Below, in pieces: positions 24,880-37,525 of a stretch of 64,000 bases of DNA. Origin of the DNA: Marchantia polymorpha subsp. ruderalis (Eukaryota > Streptophyta > Marchantiopsida > Marchantiales > Marchantiaceae); contig AP031356.1 in NCBI GenBank assembly GCA_037833965.1, positions 14,034,501-14,098,500 on the forward strand, written 5' to 3'. Within the stretch, counting starts at the first letter, position 1, and each line of letters starts with the position of its first letter. The translations under genes and the position numbers were made by a program. The notes beneath the pieces are model-generated. The model saw only the letters and a program-made list of their open reading frames with translations, searched no databases and was not told the origin of the DNA.

Positions 24880-27396
24880 TCACTTGGAAATCCAGTAAAC
24901 AATGAGAAATATAGTGCAGGCGGCAATGACGGCAGAAAGAATGTAGGTATCCTTCGATCGCTTCCGCTTGATAGATCCTGCGTTTTCAAAACCGTGCAAA
25001 ACTCTGTTAGTACTTAGTTAAAACATTGACCGTGATCCAGAGGTACAAGCACTCCTGCGGAGACCTCATAATATATCTGCCGATCGATCTCTCTAAAAGT
25101 TTCTTAGGTTCACAAAACAAGTTCTTTTAGAAAACGCGGATTCGTTGAAAGGCCTATGGCCCACCAAACTGTTAGCAGACTTCTTGCTTGTATCCCTGTA
25201 AATAACCACAAGTAAGAAGTACGTACCTAAGAGTTCCCGAATGATTGGGAATCTGTCTCCCAACTGCCTTAATTTGCTTTGAATTTCCGTGAAAGTAGAC
25301 CGTTGTGCAGCTAATGCGCCCTTATTTGACTGGGCCTGATTAATCACCTCGTCGAGCTGGACAAGTTCATAGACAACCGAGGTACACCGTGAGTCACCTC
25401 CCTGCGTGAAAAAACGATCATCTCTACATCCGTAGTGAATGGTGAGATGGAATTTAAATTACCTTTACATTAATTTGATGGATGGCTCCCCGCTCCCTAA
25501 GTATACGAGGCCCCGGTGATAAACTTCCTGAAGCCTGCGAATACACGCCATTACATTTGTGATACATGTCCAGCACCTGGACAGACAGGCATGACACGTA
25601 CCGTGGAAGAAAGACATAAACACGCGTAAGATTATCTCTACACCTAGAGTCTTGAATAAAGACAGTGTTGCTTACCTTATACTCACTGATGTCGTTACGA
25701 ACAGAAGTCAAAAGCTCGGCGTGTTCTCGCATTGACCTTATGTTCCCCCTCGTCCTTCGAAACTCCTGTATGAATGAGACCAGCCAAATGAGAAAATTCC
25801 AAAAGGCTCGATTTACGACTAGGGTCTGTGGCTTGCGCGGAGTCAACCATTAAGAGATATATATCTGAAAAACAAGACGTATAATGTGACCCCAGAGAAA
25901 TCTACGAATACGACCCAATCATACTGTCATTTTGGTGCATGTTAAAATCTCTATTCGTCTTGTTATATTAACTGTTGCCATTCTATTGTTGTCCAGTGCA
26001 AGACAATGGACAACAATAGAATGGCAACAGTTATTTAGACTTCAACGTCATCTTCAGGAGGTCGATTGTTTTGTTCATAGAAGCTAGCGACAAGTCAATA
26101 TAACTAAATTTCCAATATGAACACCCTATAGCACTAAAGTCGCGACGAAAGATAAAGTTTAGTCTAGATTACAGATATCACACTGTATCGATGTTGTTAC
26201 ATGTACTCATATTTCGAGCATAGCAAAACAGCCTTGGTTGTTTACTTCCAGGAGACCGAGAGGGGACCGATGGCCAATAATTATCACCCATCAAATCCTT
26301 GTCAGGAGAAACTTCTCATGTAATTTTTGACGCCTGGCGTGTTCGGAGTCGACGCTTCGAGGTCTTGACTAAGAAATCATAAGAATTTGAAGGTTTTTAA
26401 AAGACTTGGCAAACGAAAAAAAGGAGAAAAACCTGTGTAAATTCGTGAAGTATATCTCTATGACGTGCAAGCTTTTGTGTGACGGACGTTGTGGTCGTGG
26501 CCCCCGCCACACATCGACTCATTGCGTCGTTGATGTCGAGCAGCTTCTCAAGCAGAGACTCGATCTCCATTTCCATTGATTTCCAAGATCCATCACCTCC
26601 CAGTCCATCTCCAGATCCGTTATCATATCCTGCAGATTCGGTCAGAACCCACGGAGATCGTCAAGATTTTGCACCAAGGGACAACAGTACACCCTTATTT
26701 CCGGTCATCAAGCAATATGGCGGAGAAATAAACTGAGCTGGTGAAATCCTTCCGCTGCCTCGTCAGGAGGTCCGCTGGAGGTTTACGATCCGGAAGCCAA
26801 AAGTACCACTGGCTATACGGGGCACTTAAATACTCCTCGGCAGAATGACTGTCGAATTTTCCTCGTGGATCCGCCGACAGCGTGCCAACATCAACCCTAC
26901 AAAAGAGGAACTTTGCTACCGAATGAGATGAAGAATGCTCGCTGGGTCAAGAGTGCCTTGAGGGTCACAATTGAATGTGGAACGAACCAATTCCAAGCAA
27001 AAGGAACAGTAAGTGAGCATCTCCCTGGACAACGGAAACCCACCATCCGAATTCAGAATTCCCAGCGTCCTGTCTTGCGAGACAGGCTGAACATTTCTGA
27101 TGTTTCCATGCTGTGGCGTCGGGTGTCAAGTGGATCTGGAGCTAAAACCACCTCACGGCGATCCGTGACACACGACGACGCTGTTCTGTTGTCAAAGACA
27201 GAACACCCACTTCCCAGTGGACAGTTTAAAATATGTTTGAGACCAGAGAGCGTAGCGAGGGCAAGAGTCGTGAATTACCTCCGTGAGCCAGCATACCGCC
27301 AAGCTTGGCATAAGACGAGAGCTTGACATCAAGGTCACCTTCGATCTTTCTGGCCTCCTTCCGCAGCTCCTCCCATCCGGGGTCCGCATCCTCCAT
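24880..27396 (-). CDS. GOS12: GOS1-type Golgi Qb-SNARE (GOS12/GOSR1)
   Basis: This is a Golgi Qb-SNARE of the GOS28/GOSR1 family (Arabidopsis GOS11/GOS12), acting in ER-Golgi and intra-Golgi fusion. Six exons with GT-AG borders are 27279-27396, 26433-26629, 25676-25765, 25463-25534, 25227-25356 and 24880-24977. They total 705 nt, or 234 aa, close to my recollection of the Arabidopsis length. ATG at 27396 gives GWEELRKEARKIEGDLDVKL. Exon 2 gives SWKSMEMEIESLLEKLLDIN and VTQKLARHRDILHEFTQ; exon 3 gives MREHAELLTSVRNDISEYK. The SNARE helix lies in exons 4-5, with the central-layer Gln in LAAQRSTF (about aa 177). Exon 6 has a basic patch (KRKRSK) and a C-terminal membrane anchor (TYILSAVIAACTIFLIVYW) ending ISK-stop. 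No defects are visible. Intron 2 carries a long perfect hairpin. Confidence 0.96.
25969..26033. repeat. Perfect 27-bp-arm hairpin in GOS12 intron 2
   Basis: Arms 25969-25995 and 26007-26033 are exact reverse complements around an 11-nt loop (GTGCAAGACAA). The structure lies within the intron between exons 2 and 3. It could be a foldback insertion or a small-RNA precursor. Nothing in the flanks identifies an element. Confidence 0.85.
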
Positions 27397-28480
27397 TGCT
27401 CCCCTCCTCGGAAACCTAATTGAATCCAGGTTTCTTTCCTTCTTGTCCCCAGCCAAGCACCAGAGGATCACAGCATTGCCTCACTGCCCGATCCAATCCT
27501 CGCAAATCACCATTCCCTCAGGTGTACTCCTGGCAGGAATGTTGAGCCAACAAAACCACCATCGCCTTTACCACGACCACAACGGATCAGCAGCCATCCA
27601 TCCCCTGTTCGGGAGATGAATCAATCGATCGAGCACGTCTGCTCCAGTTGACTCTTCTGCCCCCGCCCCGCCTTGCCTAGGCTCGGCTCGGCTCGCCAAC
27701 TGGAACAACACAACGACACCAAACAGATCGATCGGCAACTAAATCGGCACCTCCAAGGCAGTGATCAGTTACGAGGAACACGTGATGGGTTCCTCTCTGG
27801 GTTCCTCCAATCTCTAATCTCCCTCCTCTACCAGCCTCCCCTGCGTCCCTGCCTTGCTGCTCGATCGGTGCAAAACCTGACCCTCTGCTGATCCATCAAT
27901 ATCTATCCCTCCCTCACACCAGCATCTCTCTCTCGGCGCTCTGCCCCCTCTTCCTCCTCCTCCTCTTCCTCTTCCTATTTTGCTCCACTTCTGCTGCCTG
28001 CCTGCCGTTCGTGCCCCTTCTCTAAACCCTCGCGCTCACGACGAGCTCACCGGCGCAGGGAATTGTTTCCAGCGACGGGGACTCCTCCCCCTCCTCCTCC
28101 TCCTCCTGCGGCTCACAGAGCTGAGCTCAGATCCGCACTCCCCACAGACGGAAATGGGCGCCAACGTGCCGACTGTGAGACGGAAAAAGAGTCCACATTG
28201 GATCCATCCACCCTCACCACCAGCAGCAACAGCAGCTCGTACAGGACACCATCCCTAAGAAGGTGCCCAATTGTGCCCAATTATGCCCACACTCTAATTA
28301 TGTTCGGCGCTCAGCACGATGGATGATGCTCTTGTGTGCAGCAGCAGCAGCAGCCCATGAAAGCCTGCTCGTGACTCGTCTGACTCTTCCCTCCATATCC
28401 ATCGCATTCGAGGTCGAGTCAGTAGGGCCGAGGGCGAGGACGCTTTGCAGAAGGCAGGAGGCCTTTTTTTCCTTAGGCCG
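27397..28480 (-). promoter_or_regulatory. Presumed promoter/5' leader of GOS12
   Basis: This C/T-rich segment (G/A-rich in the gene's direction) lies immediately upstream of the start codon. It has trinucleotide runs of the CTC/CAG type at about 27955-28105 and 28215-28230. The same compositional signature lies upstream of the DENND6-like gene. No TATA box or start site can be fixed. Confidence 0.4.
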
Positions 28481-31400
28481 TTAACGTGAGTCCACATTTT
28501 ATGGAGTCTATGGCTAATACTCTACCGAGCGATGGTGGTCACCTTCCTATGGTCCTAATAGGTCGTTCCGAAAAAGCAAGCAGAATTTATTTATGAGACA
28601 TACAAATGTTTGTGTAGTTCACTTTTCATATAATGGTTGATCGTTTACTCTCTTATGGTCGCTCTCCCTTTTTCTTGCTCTAATGCCAAATACTTGAAGA
28701 TGTATGGTTCTTCTCTTTAGCCCTCCACAGAGCGGAGGTGTTTTATGGTTGTATGTTGTGGTGCAACACAGTCCTTGTTGGTGCAAATCCTATCGATGGC
28801 GCTCGTTTTAGAAATTTAAGTTCATTGGCTGTACATGCTTACTGCAAACTGGTTGGTGGTTGTCAGGGAATTCAGAATGAAATAATAATTCTGAAAAGTT
28901 ATGGGAATAGCCCGAGTGACAATCAAGCTTTTTTTCTTCCCAGAATTTTTTATACAGCTAAGTAATATAGTGTAGGGGATAAAATGTGTATGTAGATTAC
29001 GAAAAACCTATGGGATTCTACAGAGAAAATTGGAAACTCCCTGTTAAATTTTGATTCTATTACATTGCAGTATGTATATGACAATGAGCTTCTTTCTGAG
29101 AATTTGCATGTGACTTTCAGTTTCTCGTACAATTTTCTCCCACAAGACACCACAGATTTTATGTAAATGCACGTATGTTGTATCAAGCTATCCTGAACTG
29201 AAACAAACTGAAGCTATCCTGGAACCCTTCCCCACCCCCAGAAATCCACCATTTAGCAACACGTGCAATTTTCTTCATATGCCAAAAAGCAATATAACTT
29301 TGGTCCCTTTTTTTTCGAAGGCCGTTGTTTGAGCTTGGATGTAAGAAAAGAGAAAGGTGCTCACCAAGTCAAAGAACAATTCCAAGCTTATGACTACCCA
29401 AGAACGACCCTACTCGGTGCAGTTTCAGTTATTATCGAAGCATTCTTGGGTAGTTGACGCCCGAAGGAAAATAAAGCTTCGGATGTGGCTCCTATCGTTG
29501 TAGAATCTGGACTTTAAAGAAATACTCGCGAATCAGCCTAAATCTCGGGTTCTCATGGTCGAAGGCCTCATCTCATATCCACGTGTACTTTACATCCCTA
29601 CCCGGAAATGGGACGGAAAGAGACAATAACAAAATCAATCCCATTTTCCATGCTGTACTCTTTTTTCCATAATTATAATTGAAAATTATGGAGTTTTTTG
29701 ACCGAATGAAGCCGTACATGAAGAAACGGGGATCCAGGGGCTAGGCCCCAAAAGGAACTTAAGGTACGGGTAGATCCGTAGACGCTGAGCTTGGCATGTT
29801 ACAGTAAAGAAGGAAATTCCACCAAGATCTCCAATAGCTCACCAAATTATTATTGTTCTTATTCGTCCATTGATTAAGTTCTCGCTCCTACCATTTAGCC
29901 CTCTGCATCCTTTGGGGAAATTATCTCGCTGGTCGTGAACGTCACGGTGGGGATAAGGCTTTTATTATATTGGCCTTGCAACATTGTACCACCTGCTTTA
30001 TTTTTCAGATTTGTCTTTCTCCACGAAAGAAGCGACGTGGAAACTTTTATGAATCATATGACCTTCCACGACACCTATTGTTGCGCAGTTTTTTCATTCC
30101 CTTGCTTTCGGTTTCTCATCCATATTCGGCCAATTTTCAGCCCACTCACAGAACCTTAGCAAATGATCTTACCTGCTAGGAGTTTACACTTCTGAATTTT
30201 AGTCTAACACTTATCTGCTATTCACAAGAAAATATGTGCACCTAGGTCCAAATTTCCCGCAATAATTTTTGTCTTTTCTCTTTCATGATGGTACATTTTT
30301 GGTATTTCATTCATCACTACGGAATTGAACAGGTAGAAGATGCTCAACTTGAAACCTCCAAGTTCAGGATCCAATGGTGTGAAACCCTCCGTACAGAATA
30401 TTTGGGAAAGAATACTTGGGAATGGTTGTGAACCTCCGATGTCCTCCGTGAGGTCTTTTGCGAAAAGAATAAGGTGTAAGCTTCAATGATTTTGATCTAT
30501 ATGTCATTGTTGTAACATTACATATACTAGGGATTGGCTTGTGGATGGGGTATCTTTGAGATCATCCAAAATCTTGGACATCTGCGACATGGCAGTTTGT
30601 AGGTAGAATATATTGACCATTTATTGGATGATGATCTTGTGAAAAGTGAGAGACTAAGTCTATAAATATGATGGTCAGCACTCATGTACTTACTTAAGAC
30701 ATACACAAATGATCAAAATCATTGTGCGAAGGATCATACTAGATCATTCGCATGTATAGCCATTATACGTCGTCTTACACCTCAAGAGATCGTACAATTA
30801 AATATATGAGTTCAGTCTTATCTTTGGAGTTGCTAGTTATAACTCACTTTGGGCTTATTATCCCAAACCCTGCATAAGAAAGGTTTGTGGTTAGAAATGC
30901 TTTCGTGGGATATAATGTTCGTGCCACAGGGATAGGGGAAAGATTAGCGCACAACATGGGATAACTAGCCGCTCCCTCTTATCTTCCACATTTAATGATG
31001 AGAACATCGTGCATGTTTTAACATGATAAAACTCTGGAGAGTAAGATTGAATTACTTCATATCCGTGCGCTTAAACTCACCCAAGCGGCGGGGTCAAAAT
31101 GTCCCTTGTAACCTCTAGCTGACGATAAGAAAGATTGATAGCTAAAACATAAAATGATAGAGACGGACGAATGAAAGTAACCACAAAATGTTTTTTACTT
31201 GGACTATAATGAAATAAAGATGATAAAAATATTTTTGCATAACATGTAATGTTTGTTAAGCAAGCATTGTTTGCTCTTTATTTGCAAAAGATTCATTCTG
31301 AAAAATATACATTTTGCATCATTTTTTAGAGTTCTGAGTAATGCATTGGAGCCATAATTTCTGTGGATGGAATTGACTAATATCTCCGGAAATTTTAACA

Positions 31401-32939
31401 GTATAATTGAAACCCTATATATCTAGACAAAAATTATAAAGTTTTTGGAACCAAAGTATTCATCAAAAGCTTTACATTGTAAACATACCTTGTAGTTATA
31501 TTTTCAAATCTTTATAATGTGCTGGTTAGTTACAGAAATTAGTATCTGCTAGGATTTACCATTGATTTTTATTGAGCAAAAAAATATTTTAATCAACAAG
31601 TGAGTGATAATCAGGTGAGGTTCGAGTAAGTCTATCATACATCCAATATTATCTATTTCATATTTAGCCATATGCAAATTTTGCCTATGTTGTGAAATTC
31701 AATATCTTTGTTATTGGCATTGATAACTTTTTGTATCCATTTAATAAAATTCACCTGTCAAATTTTCCAGACATGATAGATGTGCTGTCATCTTTATAAG
31801 CACACATATCCTAGTTAAATTTATATTTTTTAAAGAATCTCTAATAAAATTTCTACACTGATAAATGATGATAAATGCACGTTAAATCCAGCATTAGATC
31901 AATCAATAAAAAATCATAAATACATTGGAATTTTTTCATTTTTTTACATTTATGAATAACAAACCTTGAAAAAAAACTATCATCTTTGCATAGAATAATA
32001 CAATATTCGTTGAACTGGATAAATATATTTCATGACAATCAAAATTTTATAGTTTGTTTCAAAGCACTGAATGTGATATGTTCAAATCTTCAAAAAAGCC
32101 ATAAATTACAACTCTAAGTTAATATTGTTCACAATAAAAAAGTACATCTGTAACTAGATCTTCCAAAAATGGAATAGATTATTGCACTAAATATCAAATC
32201 TACAAACATAATCATAAACTTACTATAAAGACATATATCAATAATTTTGAAACACCAAGTGTTAATCACAAATAGATAGATTTTAGCAATAAGTGTAGTT
32301 TATAACAATTTTAAATATTTTTTTGCGCCAATTTTGATATGAAGATTATGACTATCATCTTCATATCAAATCAATGACCTATTTTTTTTGGTAGTTTAGA
32401 TATATTATACATTAAGATTCAAAAGATCATTAATCCAAGCATAAAAATTATTTTTATTTCTCAAATTTCATACAATCATGTCATTTCAAGTTAAGTCAAC
32501 CATAATCGTAAATCTATAAATTCATTATAAGCTCATTTTTACATTTATTAAATTTTTGGCATCATAGTAAGAAACTTGAAGATACATTTTTTTTATCGTT
32601 TTTTACTCTTTTGATGATTAAAAAGTGTAGAATTTTTACACTCATACATTTGCTACAAGATGGAAAAAAAAACTTCATGATTTCATAAAAAATGTATTGA
32701 TTATGATTACTTGATAAAAAAAATCAAATATTAATGTGTCAATGAAATAACATAATATTTTGAATATGAAAAGTATGTTAATTTGAAATATATGATTATT
32801 CATAATAATTAAGATTAAATCCATGAACAATAATGTTGATAGAAAAAATTTCATTATTTTCCAAATTTCAAATCAGTAGTGTAAAGTGTTTTTTTTATCT
32901 TGCTGTATACAGATAATCCAAAAAATATATCATGTAGAT
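28481..32939. other. AT-rich gene-free region
   Basis: The region is increasingly AT-rich towards the right. Apart from the MITE at 30825-30976 I see no gene. Open frames such as 28738-28965 and 29935-30159 are short and unrecognised. A 12-bp inverted pair ACTACCCAAGAA/TTCTTGGGTAGT lies at about 29393-29404 and 29442-29453. Confidence 0.45.
30825..30976. mobile_element. MITE with 9-bp target duplication
   Basis: This 152-bp element has imperfect terminal inverted repeats: left TGGAGTTGCTAGTTAT, and right, read inward, GGGAGCGGCTAGTTAT (13 of 16 match). It is flanked by identical TCTTATCTT copies (30816-30824 and 30977-30985). A 9-bp duplication fits Mutator-like (MULE) transposition. It is non-coding, and a longer relative flanks the methyltransferase retrotransposon. 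Confidence 0.7.
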
Positions 32940-32944
32940 AGATG

Positions 32945-33215
32945 TAATATGCTAAATCTCTCAGACTAGCAAACCAACAACACAATGAACACAGAGACAC
33001 AAGTATAACGTGATTCATCCTCAGGGGCTACGTTCACAGAGGAATACGCTCGAGAAAGTTTACTACTTCGAGTGAGTGCTTCGTATCACTCTCAGGGTAT
33101 ATATACCCAAGATAGTCAACCACTCTAAGTTATTATAAATGGCTACATATGCGGTTAACTAACCTCAGTTAACTTTTAACTGAGATTAACTCCTTAACCA
33201 GAGTAAACCTCAACA
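32945..33215 (-). repeat. 3' LTR of copia element
   Basis: This 271-bp repeat is homologous to 45788-46053. On the minus strand it starts TGTTGAGG and ends CATATTA. The TATATATA at about 33100 could be its TATA box. The flanking duplication AGATG is intact. Confidence 0.92.
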
Positions 33216-33758
33216 ATCTCCCCCTTAACTCGCATTAAAGAGTCTCAGTAACCTCTCTAAACTATATTATTACTTAGCGGAAAGTTCTAGACGGAAACCT
33301 ATCACAAGGTCATTCTTTAAACAAGAGTTAACTAAAACTAAGCCGTAGCCATAAGAGTATAGAGTAATAATATACAGAGGTAACTCAACAATTTCACCTT
33401 AATTCATGTCAAGGAATTTCAGTCAACTCTATAACCTATATTATTGCTCTCATACCAAGATAGAGTAATAATATACAGAGGTAACTCAACAATCTCACCT
33501 TAACTCATGTCAAGGAATTTCAGTCAACTCTATAACCTATATTATTGCTCTCATACCAAGATAGAGTAATTATGTACAGAGATAACTCAACAATCTCACC
33601 TTCATTCATGTCAAGGAATTTCAGTCAACTCTCTAACCTATATTATTACTTGCGGGAAGTTCTAGACGGAAATCTATCACAAGGTCCCTCTTTAAACGAA
33701 AGTTAACTACAACTAAGTCATAGCCATAAGAGGATAGAGTAATAATATACAGAGGTAA
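33216..33758 (-). repeat. Tandem repeats between pol and 3' LTR
   Basis: Two 101-bp units (33361-33461 and 33462-33562) are followed by a longer related unit (33563-33735) and a partial one. The segment 33211-33360 shares the longer unit's end. Each unit contains a copy of the context CAACAATCTC-C/A-CCTT that forms the polypurine tract next to the LTR. The 3' untranslated end of the element has therefore been duplicated several times. Confidence 0.8.
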
Positions 33759-36700
33759 CTAAGAACTATATTTCTCGTGCTCCCTATGCACAACTTGCAT
33801 AGTAGCACAGTGTCTCCTGAAACTCTCCAAAGGAATAACTTTGATCAACGCATCAGCTGTATTGAGTTTACCGTCAATCTTGACTAGCTCAATTGTTTTA
33901 TCAGACACTGCTTGTCTAGTAAAGTGATACCTGATGTCGATGTGCTTCACTCTACTATCCATGACTTGGTTCGCAACCAAATGTAAAGCACTTTGGCTAT
34001 CACAATGAAGATTGACCACGCCTTGTGTCAGTCCCATCTCCATGATAAGCTTATCCAACCAAATAGCTTCCTTTGCCGCTTCTGCTGCTGCCACGTACTC
34101 AGCTTCTGTTGTTGACTGAGCTACGCACTTCTGCAAGGTAGATCTCCAACTAATGCTTCCGCCGCCAAGTGTAAACACATATCAAGTTGTAGATCTCATC
34201 TTGTCTAAATCTTGTCCGTAGTCAACATCAAAGTAGCCAAACAAGGACTTGACATTGTCTAATAAGCCATCAAACAATAAGCCATAATCCATAGTACTCT
34301 TCAGATATCTCAGAATCCATTTCACTGCTTCCCAGTGAACTTTCATTGGATTCGACATGTACATGCTCACCTTTCCCATTGTGTGCTAAACTTGATATTG
34401 CTATCAGGTCTAGTACACATCATTAAATACATGAGGCTGCCTACAGCTTGTTCATAGGGAACACATGACATTCTTACTTTTTCCACAGCATCTGTAGGAC
34501 ATTGGGCTGCGGAGAGTTTAAAATGTGCCGGTAGAGGAGTCCATACTCCTTTCGAATCGGCCATGTTGAACCTGTCAAGTATACGGCGAACATACTTGCC
34601 CTACCTCAGCCATAGCTTCTTCTGTTCAAAATCTCTATAAATATCCATGCCTAGTATGCTTCTTGACTCCCCCATATCCTTCATCTTAAATGCAGACTTC
34701 AGTTGGCTCTTGCATTCATCGACATCGGATTGGCGTTTTGCCAAGATAAGCATGTCGTCAACGTAGAGTACTAAAATGATGAGATTGAAAGTCTCATCAT
34801 TCACCTTCTTCATATAGACACAAGGATCATACACACTTCGTAAAAAACCTTGTGTCTTCATAAACTCATCAAAACGTGTATTCCACTGCCTATGAGCTTG
34901 CTACAGTCCATACAATGAGAATCACTAATCTACAAACCCATCTCTCTTGGTCTTTGACCTCAAAGCCAATTGATTGTCTCATGTAGATCTCCTCCTCTAA
35001 ATATCCATAAAGAATAGCTGTAACCACATCCATCTCATCCATAACAAGACTGAATGTTGCGGCCAGTGCACATACCAGACTAATTGTAGCGTATTTTGCT
35101 ACAGGCGAAAAAACTTCTGTTATAATCCACACCCTTTTCCTTTGTGAAACCTCTAGTCATCAATCTAGCTTTGAAGATTCTTGCCTCATCTCCTGCTGGA
35201 TTGTCTTTCAGCTTGTACACCCACTTGGAGTCAATCATTGTCTGATCTTTAGGAAGCTCAACCAACTCCCAAGTCTTGTTGTCAATCATTGACTGCATCT
35301 CCCGCTCCATAGCAGCATTCCATTCAAGCTTGTTGACCAAAGCTTGAGCTTCTCTCTATGAAGAGGATTCACCTTCTTCCAAGATCAACGCCATACCATC
35401 TTCATCTTCAAAATCAAGATCACGATCTTTGAGAATAGATGAATTGATCCATACACCAAATCTCTCACGCGCTCTACTAGATCGTTGTGATCTCATAGTA
35501 GACGTTTCCGTTTGATCTCTCTCATCTGGTATTGTTGCAATAGGCTCACCAACAATAGCCTGCTCCTGTAGTTCTTGTTCCTCAAGAACTTGCTCCACAT
35601 GTATCGGTGCTTCTTCATGTGACATATCATTGGTGATAGAATGATCATACTCCCCCACAACAATATCCGTGAGTAAAGATTTTTCCTTGTTAGCCTCCAC
35701 ATTCTCCCCCTCTTTCAATAAGTCAGGCTCATTGAAAGAAACATCTCTACTAACAATCACCTTACATGCAACGGTATCCCAGAGCCTGTAACCTTTCACG
35801 CCGCTAGCATATCCAAGAAAACGACATTTCTTGGATGTAGGTGCTAATTTGGTCCTGTGCTCCTTAGGTATAAGAGGATAAGCAGTACAACCAAAAATTC
35901 TCAAGCGACTATAATCTGCCATTCGTTTATGTCTAAGTTCAAACGGTGTTGAGAAATTGATTGCATTAGAAGGAGAAAGGTTTACCAAATAAATTGCGGT
36001 GTTGACAGCTTCGGCCCAAAATTCTCCTGACAAACCGGATTCGCTTAGTAGACTCCGCACTTTCTCCAACACTGTTTGATTGAGTCGCTCAAAAACAACA
36101 TTTTGTTGTGGAGTATAAACCGTCGTGAAATGGCGAGTAATCCCCTCTTCTATACAATATCTCTAAAATTCCTCACTAGTATACTCAGCACCGTTATCTG
36201 ATTGTAAATATTTCACCTTGTGTCCAGTCTGAGTCTCAACTTGGATGCGCCAACTTTTGAAGGTTGAAAACACCTCAGACTTGTGGGTAAGGGAATAAAC
36301 CCACACATACCTGGAGTAATCATCTATAAAGGAGACATAGTACAACTTTCCAGACAGTGAGGCAACAGGAGAGGATCCCCACACGTCACTATGTACATAC
36401 TCCAGTATCTCCTTGGATCTATGAGTTCCAACGCCAAAAGTTTTCCTATGTTGCTTTCCCATGATGCAATGTTCACAAAATGAGAGTTCAACTTTACCCA
36501 AACTAGGTAATACCTTTTTTTCATCAAAAAGAGACATGTATCGATCACTCATATGGCCTAATCTGGAATGCCATACATGAGACATCTCAACGTGACATCT
36601 GGTAAAGTGAACTTCGCCACAAACAGTGATGTCCTCTAACAAGTACAGATTATTATGCTTGTATCCCCGAAGAATAACCTTCTTATCACATGATCTGACA

Positions 36701-37095
36701 TCTAACACGCCATGCCTAGAACTCCATTCTAAGCCGTGTGAGTCCAACACTCCAAGAGAGATCAAGTTCTTTCTCATGTTAGGTATAAACCTAACATGGT
36801 TCAACGTACGGTTGACACCATCAAACATGCGGATCTTTATAGACCCAACACCCTCAATTCTACAAGGTTGGTCGTTCCTCATAAAAACTGAACCGTTTGA
36901 TATGGAGAAAGTACAAAAGAACTCTCTAATGTAACAAATGTGATAAGAACAAGCACTGTCCAGAATCCATACATCACCAACAAGTTGCTGTGAATTGCAG
37001 AGGGCATACCTCTGGCATCATAGGCCATCCGTGTACAAATTGTTTGCCTCAGTATCAAGATGTTCAGCAACGTTCGCCACTGAAGGGGAGGTTGT
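33759..37095 (-). pseudogene. Copia pol remnant (PR-IN-RT-RNase H)
   Basis: Read on the minus strand, the order is protease (WILDSACSYHIC, catalytic Asp at about 36960); GAG-pre-integrase (VWHSRLGHMSDRYM); integrase core with YVHSDVWG and YLQSDNGAEY plus a downstream VVFERLNQT; RT with MDVVTAILYG and YVDDMLI; and RNase H (CVAQSTTEAEYVAAAEAAKE, HCDSQSALHL). The frame is broken by stops near 36163 (TAG) and 35354 (TAG) and by frameshifts near 35110, 34880 and 34380. All catalytic landmarks are still visible but no intact polyprotein remains. Confidence 0.92.
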
Positions 37096-37100
37096 ACTGG

Positions 37101-37520
37101 TGTAACCATCTTTAGTTAATTAAAACTAAAGTAGAGGTTACTCTAAATATTGATGTAGATACTTTAGTGTGCACTAGTCATAGCTGCCACGTCAGCGATC
37201 CGCGCACTTGGTAGGTACAGAGTGGATGTGTTAGTTGACAGTGCCACGTCAGCAATCCGTGTGCTTGTAGGTAAGGATTGAGTGTGTTAGTTAGTGTGTT
37301 AGTTGGGTGCGCCACGTCAGCGATCCATGTGCTTGTTAGGGTTATCCGCCATGTCATCCATCCACTAGGAGTGGGATGGATGGTGGGGATTAGATCTTAT
37401 CACCTTGTACTTGTTAGTGAGAGATATATAAGGGAGAGGAGAACCATTGTTGGTATTTCTCATCTTCAGAGTTTACGTTTCTATCTTTGAGTGAGCTTCT
37501 CTCTAAACCCTAGTGTTACA
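37101..37520 (+). mobile_element. Solo LTR of the chromovirus family
   Basis: This 420-bp LTR starts TGTAACCATC and ends AGTGTTACA. It has the same length and family as the LTRs at 39381-39800 and 45027-45446 but opposite orientation. It is flanked by ACTGG at 37096-37100 and 37521-37525, so it is a genuine insertion later reduced to one LTR. It interrupts the copia gag-pol frame just after the zinc knuckle and is visibly more diverged than the full-length copy's LTR pair. Confidence 0.95.
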
Positions 37521-37525
37521 ACTGG

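Noticed and set aside
28205..28380. CAG/GCA trinucleotide runs as a coding poly-Gln or poly-Ala tract
   Set aside because: No long frame with start and stop supports a protein here; it fits the CT/CAG-rich leader upstream of GOS12.
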